Of a stretch of DNA of 49,585 nucleotides, positions 26,252-35,016 are shown one piece after another. The DNA lies in the NCBI GenBank assembly GCA_030824575.1, contig JAVBXL010000194.1:1-49585 (forward strand), in the 5' to 3' direction. The DNA comes from a bacterium (GTDB lineage Bacteria; Pseudomonadota; Alphaproteobacteria; Sphingomonadales; Sphingomonadaceae). Within the stretch, counting starts at the first letter, position 1. Every line of letters begins with the position of its first letter. The notes beneath the pieces were generated by a model that worked only from the letters and a program-made list of their open reading frames with translations, searched no databases and had not been told where the DNA came from. Position numbers and translations under genes: made by a program.

Positions 26252-29200
26252 TTGATTGGTATCGTCAAGGTTGCGCTGCATCGGCCGCTGACCTTCATCG
26301 TCATGGCGATAGTGATCGCGATCGTCGGCCTGCTGGCGGCGTTCCGCACCCCGGTCGACATCTTTCCCAATATTCGCATCCCGGTGATCGCGGTAGCCTG
26401 GCAATATGCCGGCTTGCCGCCCGAAGAGATGGGCAACCGGATCATCAGCCCCTATGAGCGGGTGCTGACGACGACGGTCAACGATATCGAACATATCGAG
26501 AGCCAGTCGATGCAGGGCATCGGCATCGTGAAAATCTATTTCCAGCCCGATGCCGATATCCGCACCGCAACCGCACAAGTGACGTCGATATCGCAGACGG
26601 TGTTGCGCCAGATGCCGCCGGGCATCACGCCGCCGCTGATCCTGAATTACAGCGCGTCGACCGTGCCGATCCTGCAACTAGCGCTGTCGGGCAAGGGTCT
26701 GTCCGAACAGCAATTGTTCGATTTGGGCCAGAACCAGATCCGCCCTCCGCTGATCACTATCCCCGGCCTGGCCATGCCCTTCCCGTCGGGGGGCAAGCAG
26801 CGGCAGATCCAGATCGACCTCAATCCCGTCGCGCTCCAGTCCAAGGGGCTGACGGCGCAGGATGTCGGCACGGCGATCGCGGCGCAGAACCAGATCAATC
26901 CGGCCGGTTTCGTAAAGATCGGCGCGACCCAATATAGCGTGCGGTTGAACAATGCGCCGGGTACGATCGAGGCGCTCAATGACCTGCCGGTGAAGGTCGT
27001 GAACGGCGCGACCATCTATATGCGCGACATCGCCTATGTCCGCGACGGCAATGGGCCGCAGACCAATGTGGTGCATGTCGAGGGGCGGCGGTCGGTGCTG
27101 CTGACCGCGCTGAAAAACGGCGCGACGTCGACGTTGGCGATCGTGGATGGCGTCAAGGAGGCGCTACCCAAGATCAGCGCGACGCTGCCCGAGAGCCTGA
27201 AAATCTTGGTGATCGGCGACCAGTCGATCTTCGTAAAGGCGGCGGTCGAGGGCGTGATCCATGAAGGCGCGCTGGCCGCGGCGCTGACGTCGCTGATGAT
27301 CCTGCTATTCCTAGGTAGCTGGCGATCGACGGTCATTATCGCCTTGTCGATTCCGCTGGCGATTCTGGCGGCGGTGGCGGCGCTGGCGATGTTTGGCCAG
27401 ACATTGAACGTCATGACGCTGGGCGGGCTGGCGCTGGCGGTCGGTATCCTGGTCGACGACGCCACGGTGACGATCGAGAATATCAACTGGCATCTGGAGC
27501 AGGGCAAAGGGGTCGTGGAGTCGATATTGGACGGCGCGGCGCAGATCGTGACGCCGGCCTTTGTGTCGCTGCTGTGCATCTGTATCGTGTTCGTGCCGAT
27601 GTTCTTCCTGCCGGGCGTTGCGGGATTCCTGTTCGTGCCGATGGCGCTGGCGGTGGTGTTCGCGATGATCGCGTCGTTCATTCTGTCGCGGACATTGGTG
27701 CCGACCATGGCGATGTATCTGCTCAAACCCCATGTGGCACATGGTCATATGGCGGGCGACGCCAAGTCGCGGAACATCTTCGTGCGGTTCCAGCGCGGGT
27801 TCGAGACGCGGTTCGAGGCGATACGCCATAGCTATCTGGGGTTGCTGCGTCGGGCGCTCAGTGCGCGGAGGCCCTTCTTGCTGGGCTTCATGGGCATCGT
27901 CCTCCTCTCCTTCGGATTGCTTCCCATGCTGGGCAGCAATTTCTTCCCGGCGGTGGATTCGGGGCAGATCGCCATGCATATCCGCGTGCCGGTGGGCAGC
28001 CGGATCGAGGATACGGCCGCGCGGTTCGAGCGGATCGCCGCCGCGGTGAAGGAGATGGTGCCGGCGAGCGAGCTGGACGCGATCACCGACAATATCGGCC
28101 TGCCGGTCAGTTCCATCAACACCGTCTATAATAATAGCGGCACGATCGGCCCGCAGGATGGCGACATGATGATCGCGCTGAAACATGGCCATCGCCCGAC
28201 CGACCTGATCGTGGGCCAGTTGCGCGAGGAATTGCCGCGCCGCTTCCCCGGCACCAGCTTTTCCTTCCTGCCGGCCGACATCACCAGCCAGATCCTGAAT
28301 TTCGGCGCGCCCGCGCCGATCGACATCCAGATCGCGGGCAAGAACGCGGCGGCCAACCGCGCCTATGCGCAGAAGCTGCTGGCGAAGGTCGCGCTCATTC
28401 CGGGGCTGGCCGATGCGCGCATTCAGCAGCCGGGCCGGTCGCCGCAGCTGAACGTCGATGTCGACCGGTCGCGTGCGGGCCAATATGGGCTGACAGAACG
28501 GGACGTGACGACCAGCCTGGCGAGTTCGCTGGCTGGCACGGCGCAGACCGCGCCCGTCTTCTTCGTCGATCCCAAGAGCGGCGTGTCCTATCCGGTCGTG
28601 GCGCAGGCGCCCGAATATCTGATGGGGTCGATCAGCGACCTGTCCAACGTGCCCGTATCGGCCGCCGCCGGCAGCAACGGTGCGGTGCAGCCGCTGGGTG
28701 GCCTTGCCACGATCGCACGGTCGAACACGGTGCCGGTGGTGTCGCATTATAATATCGCGCCGGTGCTGGACATTTACGCGACGGTGCAGGGCCGCGACCT
28801 GGGCGCGGTGGCGGGCGACATCAATGCGGCGATCAAGGCGCTGGAGGGCGAGGTGCCCAAGGGCGCGACCGTCACCATGCGCGGCCAATATGCGACGATG
28901 AACACCGCCTTTTCGGGGTTGGGATGGGGCCTGGCGGGCGCGATCGTGCTGATCTACCTGTTGATCGTGGTCAATTTCCAGAGCTGGGTCGATCCCTTCG
29001 TCATCATCACCGCCCTGCCCGCGGCGCTGGCCGGGATCGTGTGGATGCTGTTCATCACCGGCACGACCCTGTCCGTGCCCGCACTGACCGGCGCGATCAT
29101 GTGCATGGGCGTCGCCACCGCCAACTCCATTCTGGTCGTCAGTTTCGCGCGCGAGAAGCTGGCCGAGTTGGGCGATGCGACCAAGGCGGCGATGGAGGCG

Positions 29201-29443
29201 GGGCTGGTGCGATTTCGCCCGGTGCTGATGACGGCGCTGGCCATGATTATCGGCATGGGGCCGATGGCGCTGGGCCTGGGCGATGGGGGCGAGCAGAATG
29301 CGCCGCTGGGCCGGGCCGTGATCGGCGGGCTGGTGTGCGCCACCATCGCTACGCTCTTCTTCGTGCCCGTGATCTTCGCCTTCGTCCACCGCCGCCACAA
29401 GGCCACCGACCCCCAAATGGAAATGCAGCCCAGCCATGCATGA
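26252..29443 (+). CDS. RND family efflux pump, HAE1-type inner-membrane subunit
   Basis: 1063 residues if begun at TTG, preceded at proper spacing by GGAG; no better ATG is near, and the residues upstream do not look like an RND start. LIGIVKVALHRPLTFIVMAIVIAIVG is the first membrane helix; DIFPNIRIPVIAVAWQYAGLPPEEM and SMQGIGIVKIYFQPDADIRTA are RND signatures, and GGLALAVGILVDDATVTIENI contains the acidic proton-relay pair of helix 4. The C-terminal half repeats the pattern (GAIMCMGVATANSILVV). Proton-driven export of drugs, solvents or aromatic compounds; substrate unknown. The pump gene precedes its adaptor, the reverse of the mex/acr order. Confidence 0.92.
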   Translation: MIGIVKVALHRPLTFIVMAIVIAIVGLLAAFRTPVDIFPNIRIPVIAVAWQYAGLPPEEMGNRIISPYERVLTTTVNDIEHIESQSMQGIGIVKIYFQPDADIRTATAQVTSISQTVLRQMPPGITPPLILNYSASTVPILQLALSGKGLSEQQLFDLGQNQIRPPLITIPGLAMPFPSGGKQRQIQIDLNPVALQSKGLTAQDVGTAIAAQNQINPAGFVKIGATQYSVRLNNAPGTIEALNDLPVKVVNGATIYMRDIAYVRDGNGPQTNVVHVEGRRSVLLTALKNGATSTLAIVDGVKEALPKISATLPESLKILVIGDQSIFVKAAVEGVIHEGALAAALTSLMILLFLGSWRSTVIIALSIPLAILAAVAALAMFGQTLNVMTLGGLALAVGILVDDATVTIENINWHLEQGKGVVESILDGAAQIVTPAFVSLLCICIVFVPMFFLPGVAGFLFVPMALAVVFAMIASFILSRTLVPTMAMYLLKPHVAHGHMAGDAKSRNIFVRFQRGFETRFEAIRHSYLGLLRRALSARRPFLLGFMGIVLLSFGLLPMLGSNFFPAVDSGQIAMHIRVPVGSRIEDTAARFERIAAAVKEMVPASELDAITDNIGLPVSSINTVYNNSGTIGPQDGDMMIALKHGHRPTDLIVGQLREELPRRFPGTSFSFLPADITSQILNFGAPAPIDIQIAGKNAAANRAYAQKLLAKVALIPGLADARIQQPGRSPQLNVDVDRSRAGQYGLTERDVTTSLASSLAGTAQTAPVFFVDPKSGVSYPVVAQAPEYLMGSISDLSNVPVSAAAGSNGAVQPLGGLATIARSNTVPVVSHYNIAPVLDIYATVQGRDLGAVAGDINAAIKALEGEVPKGATVTMRGQYATMNTAFSGLGWGLAGAIVLIYLLIVVNFQSWVDPFVIITALPAALAGIVWMLFITGTTLSVPALTGAIMCMGVATANSILVVSFAREKLAELGDATKAAMEAGLVRFRPVLMTALAMIIGMGPMALGLGDGGEQNAPLGRAVIGGLVCATIATLFFVPVIFAFVHRRHKATDPQMEMQPSHA

Positions 29444-30629
29444 TGATCAGCCCTCCCCAGACATGACCGCGACCGGCCCCGACAGCCGGATGCTGACGCG
29501 CGTAGGAATCGGCGCGGGCGTCATCGCTTTGGCGGTCGTGGCGATCGGTGCGGCGACCCGGATCAGCGCGACCAATGATCTGCGCGGTACGGCGCAGAAG
29601 GCGGCGATCCCGTCAGTCGCGATCGTGTCGCCGCAGAGCGACGCCAAGGGCGGGGCGCTGGTGCTGCCGGGCAATGTGCAGGCCTATAATAGTGCGGCCA
29701 TCTATGCGCGGACCAATGGCTATGTCAGCCGCTGGCTGGCCGATATCGGCGACAATGTGCGGACGGGCCAGTCGCTTGCCGTGCTGGACGCGCCGGAGAT
29801 CGATCAGCAACTGGCGCAGGCGCAGGCCGATTATCAGACCGCGTTGGCGAACCAGCGGCTGGCGGGGACGACGGCGAAGCGGTGGAGCGTGATGCTGGCC
29901 AAGGACGCCGTGTCGCAGCAGGAATCGGACGAGAAGGCCGGCGACCTGGCGGCCAAGTCGGCACTGTCCAATGCGGCGATGGCCAATGTGAAGCGGTTGC
30001 GTGCGATGCAGGGCTTTACCCGGCTGGCCGCGCCGTTCGACGGGGTGGTGACGAGCCGGGCGGCGCAGATCGGCGCGCTGGTGGTGGCGGGCAATGCCGC
30101 GTCGCAGCCTTTGTTCACCGTGTCCGACATCCACCGGATGCGCATCTATGTGCGCGTGCCGCAGGGCTATTCGTCGCAGGTGAAGGTCGGGATGCCGGCC
30201 ACGCTGACGCTGCCGGAATATCCCGGCCGCGCCTTTACCGCGACGATGACGCGCAGCGCCGGCGCTGTCGATGCGCAATCGGGCGCGGTGCTGGTGGAGT
30301 TACAGGCGGCCAATCCCGACCGGGCGTTGAAGCCCGGCGCGTTTGCGCAGGTGCGCTTCGATGTGGGCCAGGGTGGCGGATCTGCTGGTTCTGGGGGATT
30401 GAGCCTGCCGGGCAGCGCGATCCTGTATGGCAATGACGGGCCGACGGTGGCGGTGGTCGGACGCGACAGTCGCGTGACCGTGCGGCCGATCACCATCGCC
30501 CGCGACGAGGGGGCGACGGTGCTGGTCGCGAGCGGGATCAAGGCTGGCGAGCGGGTGATCGATTCCCCGCCGGATTCGATCCAGTCGGGCGACAAGGTGA
30601 GCGTGCAGAGCGGTGGCAAGGGTGCGTAG
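29436..30629 (+). CDS. RND periplasmic adaptor (membrane fusion protein)
   Basis: 397 residues, overlapping the pump stop by eight bases. One N-terminal membrane segment (LTRVGIGAGVIALAVVAIG), then a barrel-sandwich hybrid (LPGNVQAYNSAAIYARTNGYVSRWLADIGDNVRTGQSLAVLDAPEIDQQLAQA), a short alpha-hairpin coiled coil, and RLAAPFDGVVTSRAAQIGALV in the second lipoyl half. No lipoprotein cysteine, so it is anchored by the helix. Links the pump to the outer-membrane factor encoded next. Confidence 0.9.
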   Translation: MHDDQPSPDMTATGPDSRMLTRVGIGAGVIALAVVAIGAATRISATNDLRGTAQKAAIPSVAIVSPQSDAKGGALVLPGNVQAYNSAAIYARTNGYVSRWLADIGDNVRTGQSLAVLDAPEIDQQLAQAQADYQTALANQRLAGTTAKRWSVMLAKDAVSQQESDEKAGDLAAKSALSNAAMANVKRLRAMQGFTRLAAPFDGVVTSRAAQIGALVVAGNAASQPLFTVSDIHRMRIYVRVPQGYSSQVKVGMPATLTLPEYPGRAFTATMTRSAGAVDAQSGAVLVELQAANPDRALKPGAFAQVRFDVGQGGGSAGSGGLSLPGSAILYGNDGPTVAVVGRDSRVTVRPITIARDEGATVLVASGIKAGERVIDSPPDSIQSGDKVSVQSGGKGA

Positions 30630-32031
30630 TTCGGTGCGGCGCGCGGGTGCCTGTCTGGGGCTGGCGCTGCTGGGCGGCTGTTCGATGGCGCCCGACTATC
30701 AGCCGCCTCAGATCGCTGCGCCCCAAGCCTATAAGGAGATGGCCGGTTGGACCGAGGCCACGCCGATGGACACCGCCCCGCGCGGACCGTGGTGGGAAGC
30801 GTTCGGCGATCCGGTGCTGAACGACCTGGAGACGCGCGCGGAGGCAGCCAGCCCGACGCTGGCGGCTGCGCTGGCGCGATACGACCAGGCGCGTGCGGTG
30901 GCGCGGGTCGAGGGGTCGGACCTGATCCCGACCATCAGCGTGGGCGGCGATGACGCGCGCCAGCGCGTGTCGGGTAATCGGTTCCAGGGTAATGGCGACG
31001 CGCAGACCTATAATGATGTTTCGGTCGGTGCGGCGATCGACTATGAGCTGGATCTGTGGGGCCGCATCCGCAACAGCGTCAAGGCCGCGCGGGCCGACGC
31101 GCAGGCGAGCGAGGCCGATCTGGCGGCGGCGCGGCTGAGTTTGCAGGCTGCGGTGGCGGACGCCTATGCGCGGCTGCGCGGGCTGGATGCGCAGGCGGAC
31201 CTGTTGCACCGGTCGGTGGAGGCGTTCGAGCGCGCCTATCAATTGACCGATACGCGGCATGAGGGCGGGATCGCGTCGGGCATCGACGTCAATCGCGCGC
31301 GCACGACATTGAGCAACGCCAAAGCGCGGATTTCGGCGGTGGCGAGCGATCGCGCCGCGACCGAGCATGAACTGGCCGCGCTGATCGGGGCGGTGGCGTC
31401 CGATTTTGCGATTCCCGCGCGGGTGCAGGCGCTGGGCGCGCCCGCCATTCCGATGGGGGCACCTTCGACGCTGTTGCAGCGGCGGCCCGATGTGGCCGCG
31501 GCCGAGCGGCGGATGTTCGCCAACAACGCCCGGATCGGCGTGGCGCGCGCGGCTTTCTTCCCGTCGATCACGCTGGGGCTGAGCGGTGGTTGGCAGGCGA
31601 CGCATGGATCGTTGTTGACCACGCCCAACAGCGTGTGGGGCTTGGGACCGCTGGCCGCAGCGCTGACTCTATTCGATGGCGGCAAGCGGCGGGCGCAGGT
31701 CGCCTTGTCGCGCGCCGACTATGAGGAGCAGGCGGCGCTGTATCGCGACACCGTGCTGGGCGCGTTCCGGCAGGTGGAGGACGGCATCGCCGCGCTGCGC
31801 TATCTGTCGGTGCAACTGGTCGACCAGCGCGACGCGGCGCAGGCGGCGCAGCGTACCAGCGACCTGGCCTTCACCCGCTATCGCGACGGCGCGTCCGACT
31901 ATCTGGAGGTCGTCACCGCCCAGACCGATGCGCTGGATGCGCAGAGTGCGTTGCTGAGCGCGGAGATCGATCGGATGCGGGCCAGCATCGCATTGGTCAA
32001 GGCGCTGGGCGGATCACCGGGCGCGGCCTGA
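30613..32031 (+). CDS. Outer-membrane efflux lipoprotein, NodT/OprM type
   Basis: Up to 472 residues; the first GTG overlaps the adaptor gene by 17 bases, and in-frame GTGs at 30622 and 30634 are possible starts. Lipobox LALLGGCS with the acylated Cys at about residue 23. Two OEP repeats: PWWEAFGDPVLNDLETRAEAASPTLAAALARYDQARA and, in the second half, RRPDVAAAERRMFANNARIGVARAAFFPSITL. Forms the trimeric exit duct of the pump. Completes an RND-MFP-OMF operon. Confidence 0.92.
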   Translation: MARVRSSVRRAGACLGLALLGGCSMAPDYQPPQIAAPQAYKEMAGWTEATPMDTAPRGPWWEAFGDPVLNDLETRAEAASPTLAAALARYDQARAVARVEGSDLIPTISVGGDDARQRVSGNRFQGNGDAQTYNDVSVGAAIDYELDLWGRIRNSVKAARADAQASEADLAAARLSLQAAVADAYARLRGLDAQADLLHRSVEAFERAYQLTDTRHEGGIASGIDVNRARTTLSNAKARISAVASDRAATEHELAALIGAVASDFAIPARVQALGAPAIPMGAPSTLLQRRPDVAAAERRMFANNARIGVARAAFFPSITLGLSGGWQATHGSLLTTPNSVWGLGPLAAALTLFDGGKRRAQVALSRADYEEQAALYRDTVLGAFRQVEDGIAALRYLSVQLVDQRDAAQAAQRTSDLAFTRYRDGASDYLEVVTAQTDALDAQSALLSAEIDRMRASIALVKALGGSPGAA

Positions 32032-32245
32032 TGGCCGGACATGTTGGCGAAGTCTGATCGGGTCAACAATGTCGAGTTGGGGACTGTACCAGAAATGATG
32101 TGGATCAGTCTTCATCCGTGAATTAATGCCCGATAGACTATGCCGTAACCTGCATTTTGACAAAAGCGCCGGACGGGGGCACAAGGTCCATCGGGCCAGC
32201 CGACCTTATGCCTGCGACCCGACCTTATCTGGATAGGATGTTTCC
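32032..32245 (+). promoter_or_regulatory. Leader/promoter region of the MucR-like gene
   Basis: 214 bases without a gene, AT-rich for this window in the middle (ATGATGTGGATCAGTC, GTGAATTAATGCCCGATAGACTATGCC, TGCATTTTGACAAAAG). MucR/Ros proteins bind AT-rich sites, often in their own promoters, so autoregulation here would be expected. No hairpin terminator for the efflux operon is evident. Confidence 0.35.
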
Positions 32246-32977
32246 ATGGCCGACACCGAACAGCCCGATTATACGAGCCTGACCGTGCAGTTGTTGAGCG
32301 CTTATGTCGCCAACAATACAGTCTCCAGCGAAGATCTGGCCGGGCTGATCCAGTCGACGCGGGCCGCGTTGATCGCGGAGACTGCGCCCGAGCCAGTCGA
32401 AACGGTCGAGCATGTGCCGGCGGTGAGCGTGCGCAAGAGCATCGCGTCGCGTGACCATATTTTAAGCCTGATCGACGGGCGTCCGTACAAGACTTTGAAG
32501 CGGCATCTGGCCACGCACGGCCTGACCCCGGCCGAGTATCGCGAACGCTATGGCCTGCCCGCGGCCTATCCGATGGTGGCGCAGGCCTATTCCGAACAGC
32601 GCCGTGCGGTCGCGCAGAAGCTGGGCCTGGGCCAGCGGGGCACGCAGGCGCGCGCCGCAGCGGCGACCGCTGCGGAAGCGCCGCCGGTTGCGCCAGCGCC
32701 TGAACCCAAGCCCAAGGCGAGCCGCAAGCAGCCGACCGTTGCGGCGGCGGCCAAGAGCAAGGCTGTAAGCGTTCCAGCCGCTGAGGCGGTGAAGGCAGAG
32801 GCCGCGCCGAAGGCAGCGGCCAGGAAGCCCGGTCGCAAGCCCAAGGCGGCGACGACGGCGGCGCCGACTCCTGCGGTCGAAACGCCCGTGGCGGCGGCGC
32901 CGGTGAAGGCGAAAAGCCCGCGCAAGAAGCTGGGCATCAAGGCGGTTCAGACCGAGACGGCAGACGCGACTTCCTGA
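32246..32977 (+). CDS. mucR: MucR/Ros family DNA-binding protein with a histone-H1-like tail
   Basis: 243 residues. Residues 10-130 match Ros/MucR (SLTVQLLSAYVANN...VSVRKSIASRDHILSLIDG, KTLKRHLATHGLTPAEYRERYGLP, YSEQRRAVAQKLGLGQR). In Agrobacterium Ros two Cys and two His bind zinc; here the Cys positions are Ser74 and Asp77 while His87 and His91 remain, so the finger is probably zinc-free. Ros ends near LGLGQRR; this protein goes on for about 110 residues rich in Ala, Lys and Pro with GRKPKAA-type AT-hook-like pieces, like a histone H1 tail. It likely acts as a nucleoid-associated repressor. Confidence 0.85.
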   Translation: MADTEQPDYTSLTVQLLSAYVANNTVSSEDLAGLIQSTRAALIAETAPEPVETVEHVPAVSVRKSIASRDHILSLIDGRPYKTLKRHLATHGLTPAEYRERYGLPAAYPMVAQAYSEQRRAVAQKLGLGQRGTQARAAAATAAEAPPVAPAPEPKPKASRKQPTVAAAAKSKAVSVPAAEAVKAEAAPKAAARKPGRKPKAATTAAPTPAVETPVAAAPVKAKSPRKKLGIKAVQTETADATS

Positions 32978-32984
32978 ATAATGC

Positions 32985-33016
32985 GCAACGCGCCGCCCCG
33001 GTGGGTGGCGCGTTGC
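32985..33016 (+). terminator. Strong hairpin after the MucR-like gene
   Basis: A 13-base stem with one G-T pair (GCAACGCGCCGCC against GGTGGCGCGTTGC) and a six-base loop, starting eight bases after the stop. No T-run follows, so it is a likely but not classical terminator; it could also protect the 3' end. Confidence 0.55.
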
Positions 33017-33063
33017 GATCAGCGTGTGTCTAACGCCTTATGACTTCATGTTGACCTGCCTCG

Positions 33064-33091
33064 TGATTGTGAGCGTAGCGAAGCAATGACT
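33064..33091. repeat. Short dispersed palindromic element fragment
   Basis: ATTGTGAGCGTAGCGAAGCAAT resembles the ATTGCGAGCGTAGCGAAGCAAT elements scattered in many alphaproteobacterial intergenic regions, here as one copy between the convergent MucR-like and QuiC genes. The match is from memory. Confidence 0.35.
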
Positions 33092-33125
33092 ATTGGAAGG
33101 GGCATCCTCTCAGCATGATCCGCCA

Positions 33126-34994
33126 TTATCCTGCATCGTTAGCAGCTTTTTTATAGCGTTCCTGCGAGGCGAGGCGGATGCTGGCATTGGGCGCGCCATA
33201 GCCCTGATAATTGTCGCGCTCGACAAATTCGAAGAAGAAGCGCTTGCGAAAGGCGCGGCTGTAGAGTTGCAAATATTCGCCCGAGCCGTCGGCGTCGTAC
33301 AATATGTTCGCCTCCGCCAGGGCAGCAACGCGCCGGTCATCCAGGCCGAAGCGGACGGCGATATCGTCATGATAATTGGGAGGGATCGGCAGGATGTCGG
33401 CGCCCTTGCCCGCCATATGGTCGGCGGTTGCCAGCAGGTCTGGCGTGCACAGGGCGATATGTTGATAGCCGCCGCCCAGATTATGGTCGACGAAGCGCGA
33501 CGACAATGTGCCGAGTGCTTCGGAGGCGTTGAGGGTGACGCGCAGGGCACCGTCGGCGGACTGGAGCGGCTGACTCAAGACTAGGCCGGATGGGTCGATG
33601 ACGTCGGCCTGGAAACTTTGCTGCAAGCCGAAGAGCGAGCGCCAATAGAGTTGCCAGGATAGATATTCCTCGATCCGGACGACGGCGGCGAGATGGTCGA
33701 TGGCGAGCGGGGATGCGTCATAGGGCGCGCCGGTGGGCGTAAATTCGCCGTCCCACATGGCGTTCGCCTCCCCTTCCCCGATCAGATAGACGAGGCTGCC
33801 GCCTATGCCGCGCAGCGCCGGGAAGGCGAGGTTGCCGGGTGCGTCCTGGTCATCGACGGTGCGGATGCCCAGATGCGCAGCGCGCGCGGCGACGGCATCG
33901 CGGTCCGGCACGACCAGGCCGACGGCGCAGATGGACGGGCCGTGGGTCTGGTGGAAGTCATGGCCGAAGCCGTGTGGTTCGGCGTTGATGACGAGGTTCA
34001 CCGAGCCGGCCTGCCAGCGGCTGACCGCCTTGGCCGGGTGGAGGCCGGTGCGGATGAAGCCGAGCGATCCGAACATCGCTTCGAGCGCCGGGACGTCCGC
34101 GTCGCCGACGGCAAATTCGACAAATTCGGGGCGGACATGGGGGGGCGGCGCGGGTGCAGCGGTGGGCCGGTCGAGCAGGCGCAGCGCGGCATCCTCGACA
34201 TGGCGGAGCGAGCGCAGCCCGTCGGCGGCGATCAGGTCGGCGGACCAGCCGCGGAAACGGTCGTTGAAGATTTCAAGGCTGAGCGGGCCACTATAGCCGG
34301 TCGCCAATATTTCGGCGACATAGGCTTCGACCGGGAAGCCCCCTTGGCCAGGGAAGTTGCGGAAGTGGCGGCTCCAGTAAAGCAGGTCCATATCCAGTTT
34401 CGGCGCGTCGGCGAGTTGTACGAAGGCGATCTTGTCGCCCGGAATGGCGCGGATGCTGTCGCTGGGTATCCCGCGCGAGAGCGAATGGAAACTGTCGAGG
34501 ATGATGCCGATATTGGGATGATCGACCGCCTCCACGATCGCCCAAGCGTCGCGATGGTCGAAGACATGGCGGCCCCAGGCGAGCGCTTCATAGCCCACCA
34601 TGATGTCGTGGCTGGCGGCTAGGTCGCCCAGTTGCTGAAAGTCGGCGACGATGCGGTTGCGTTCGCCCAGCGCGTGGGGCGAGCAATTGGAGCAAAGGAG
34701 GATATGGCTTGTGCCGAGTTCGCCCATCAGGTCGAACTTGGCCTTTGCGCGGTCGAAGGCGCGCTGGCGCATGGCGCCGGGCATCCCTTCGAAATCGCGG
34801 AAGGGCTGGTAGAGCATGCAGGCGAGGCCCAGATCGTCGAGCATCGCGTGGACTTCGCGCGGGCGCAGCGGGGAGGCGATCAGGTCGTTTTCGAAAATTT
34901 CCACGCCGTCAAAGCCCGCGGCGGATGCGGCGCGAAGCTTTTCCTCCAGCGTGCCGCTGAGCGAGACGGTGGCGATGCCGAATGGCAGGCTCAT
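33126..34994 (-). CDS. quiC: 3-Dehydroshikimate dehydratase fused to an HPPD-like domain (QuiC type)
   Basis: 622 residues from MSLPFGIATVSLSGT; the frame upstream of that Met is not conserved. N-terminal xylose-isomerase-like barrel with metal residues Glu136 (VGYEALAWG), Asp167 (ILDSFH), Gln193 (FVQLAD) and Glu241 (SLEIFNDR), matching the set known in QuiC1 enzymes that convert 3-dehydroshikimate to protocatechuate. The C-terminal half (from about residue 285) is a VOC/4-hydroxyphenylpyruvate-dioxygenase-like domain that keeps a full His-His-Glu set (LAIDHLAAV, GYQHIALCT, FFEFVERD). Lies 22 bases downstream of the shikimate dehydrogenase gene; together they take shikimate to protocatechuate. 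Confidence 0.9.
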   Translation of the reverse strand: MSLPFGIATVSLSGTLEEKLRAASAAGFDGVEIFENDLIASPLRPREVHAMLDDLGLACMLYQPFRDFEGMPGAMRQRAFDRAKAKFDLMGELGTSHILLCSNCSPHALGERNRIVADFQQLGDLAASHDIMVGYEALAWGRHVFDHRDAWAIVEAVDHPNIGIILDSFHSLSRGIPSDSIRAIPGDKIAFVQLADAPKLDMDLLYWSRHFRNFPGQGGFPVEAYVAEILATGYSGPLSLEIFNDRFRGWSADLIAADGLRSLRHVEDAALRLLDRPTAAPAPPPHVRPEFVEFAVGDADVPALEAMFGSLGFIRTGLHPAKAVSRWQAGSVNLVINAEPHGFGHDFHQTHGPSICAVGLVVPDRDAVAARAAHLGIRTVDDQDAPGNLAFPALRGIGGSLVYLIGEGEANAMWDGEFTPTGAPYDASPLAIDHLAAVVRIEEYLSWQLYWRSLFGLQQSFQADVIDPSGLVLSQPLQSADGALRVTLNASEALGTLSSRFVDHNLGGGYQHIALCTPDLLATADHMAGKGADILPIPPNYHDDIAVRFGLDDRRVAALAEANILYDADGSGEYLQLYSRAFRKRFFFEFVERDNYQGYGAPNASIRLASQERYKKAANDAG

Positions 34995-35016
34995 AACGTG
35001 CGGTCCTCCCTCTATG

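Noticed and set aside
27311..29437. Very long antisense open frame (about 708 residues) opposite the RND pump
   Set aside because: Composition is His/Arg/Gln-rich with no domain; it mirrors the codon bias of the real gene at high GC.
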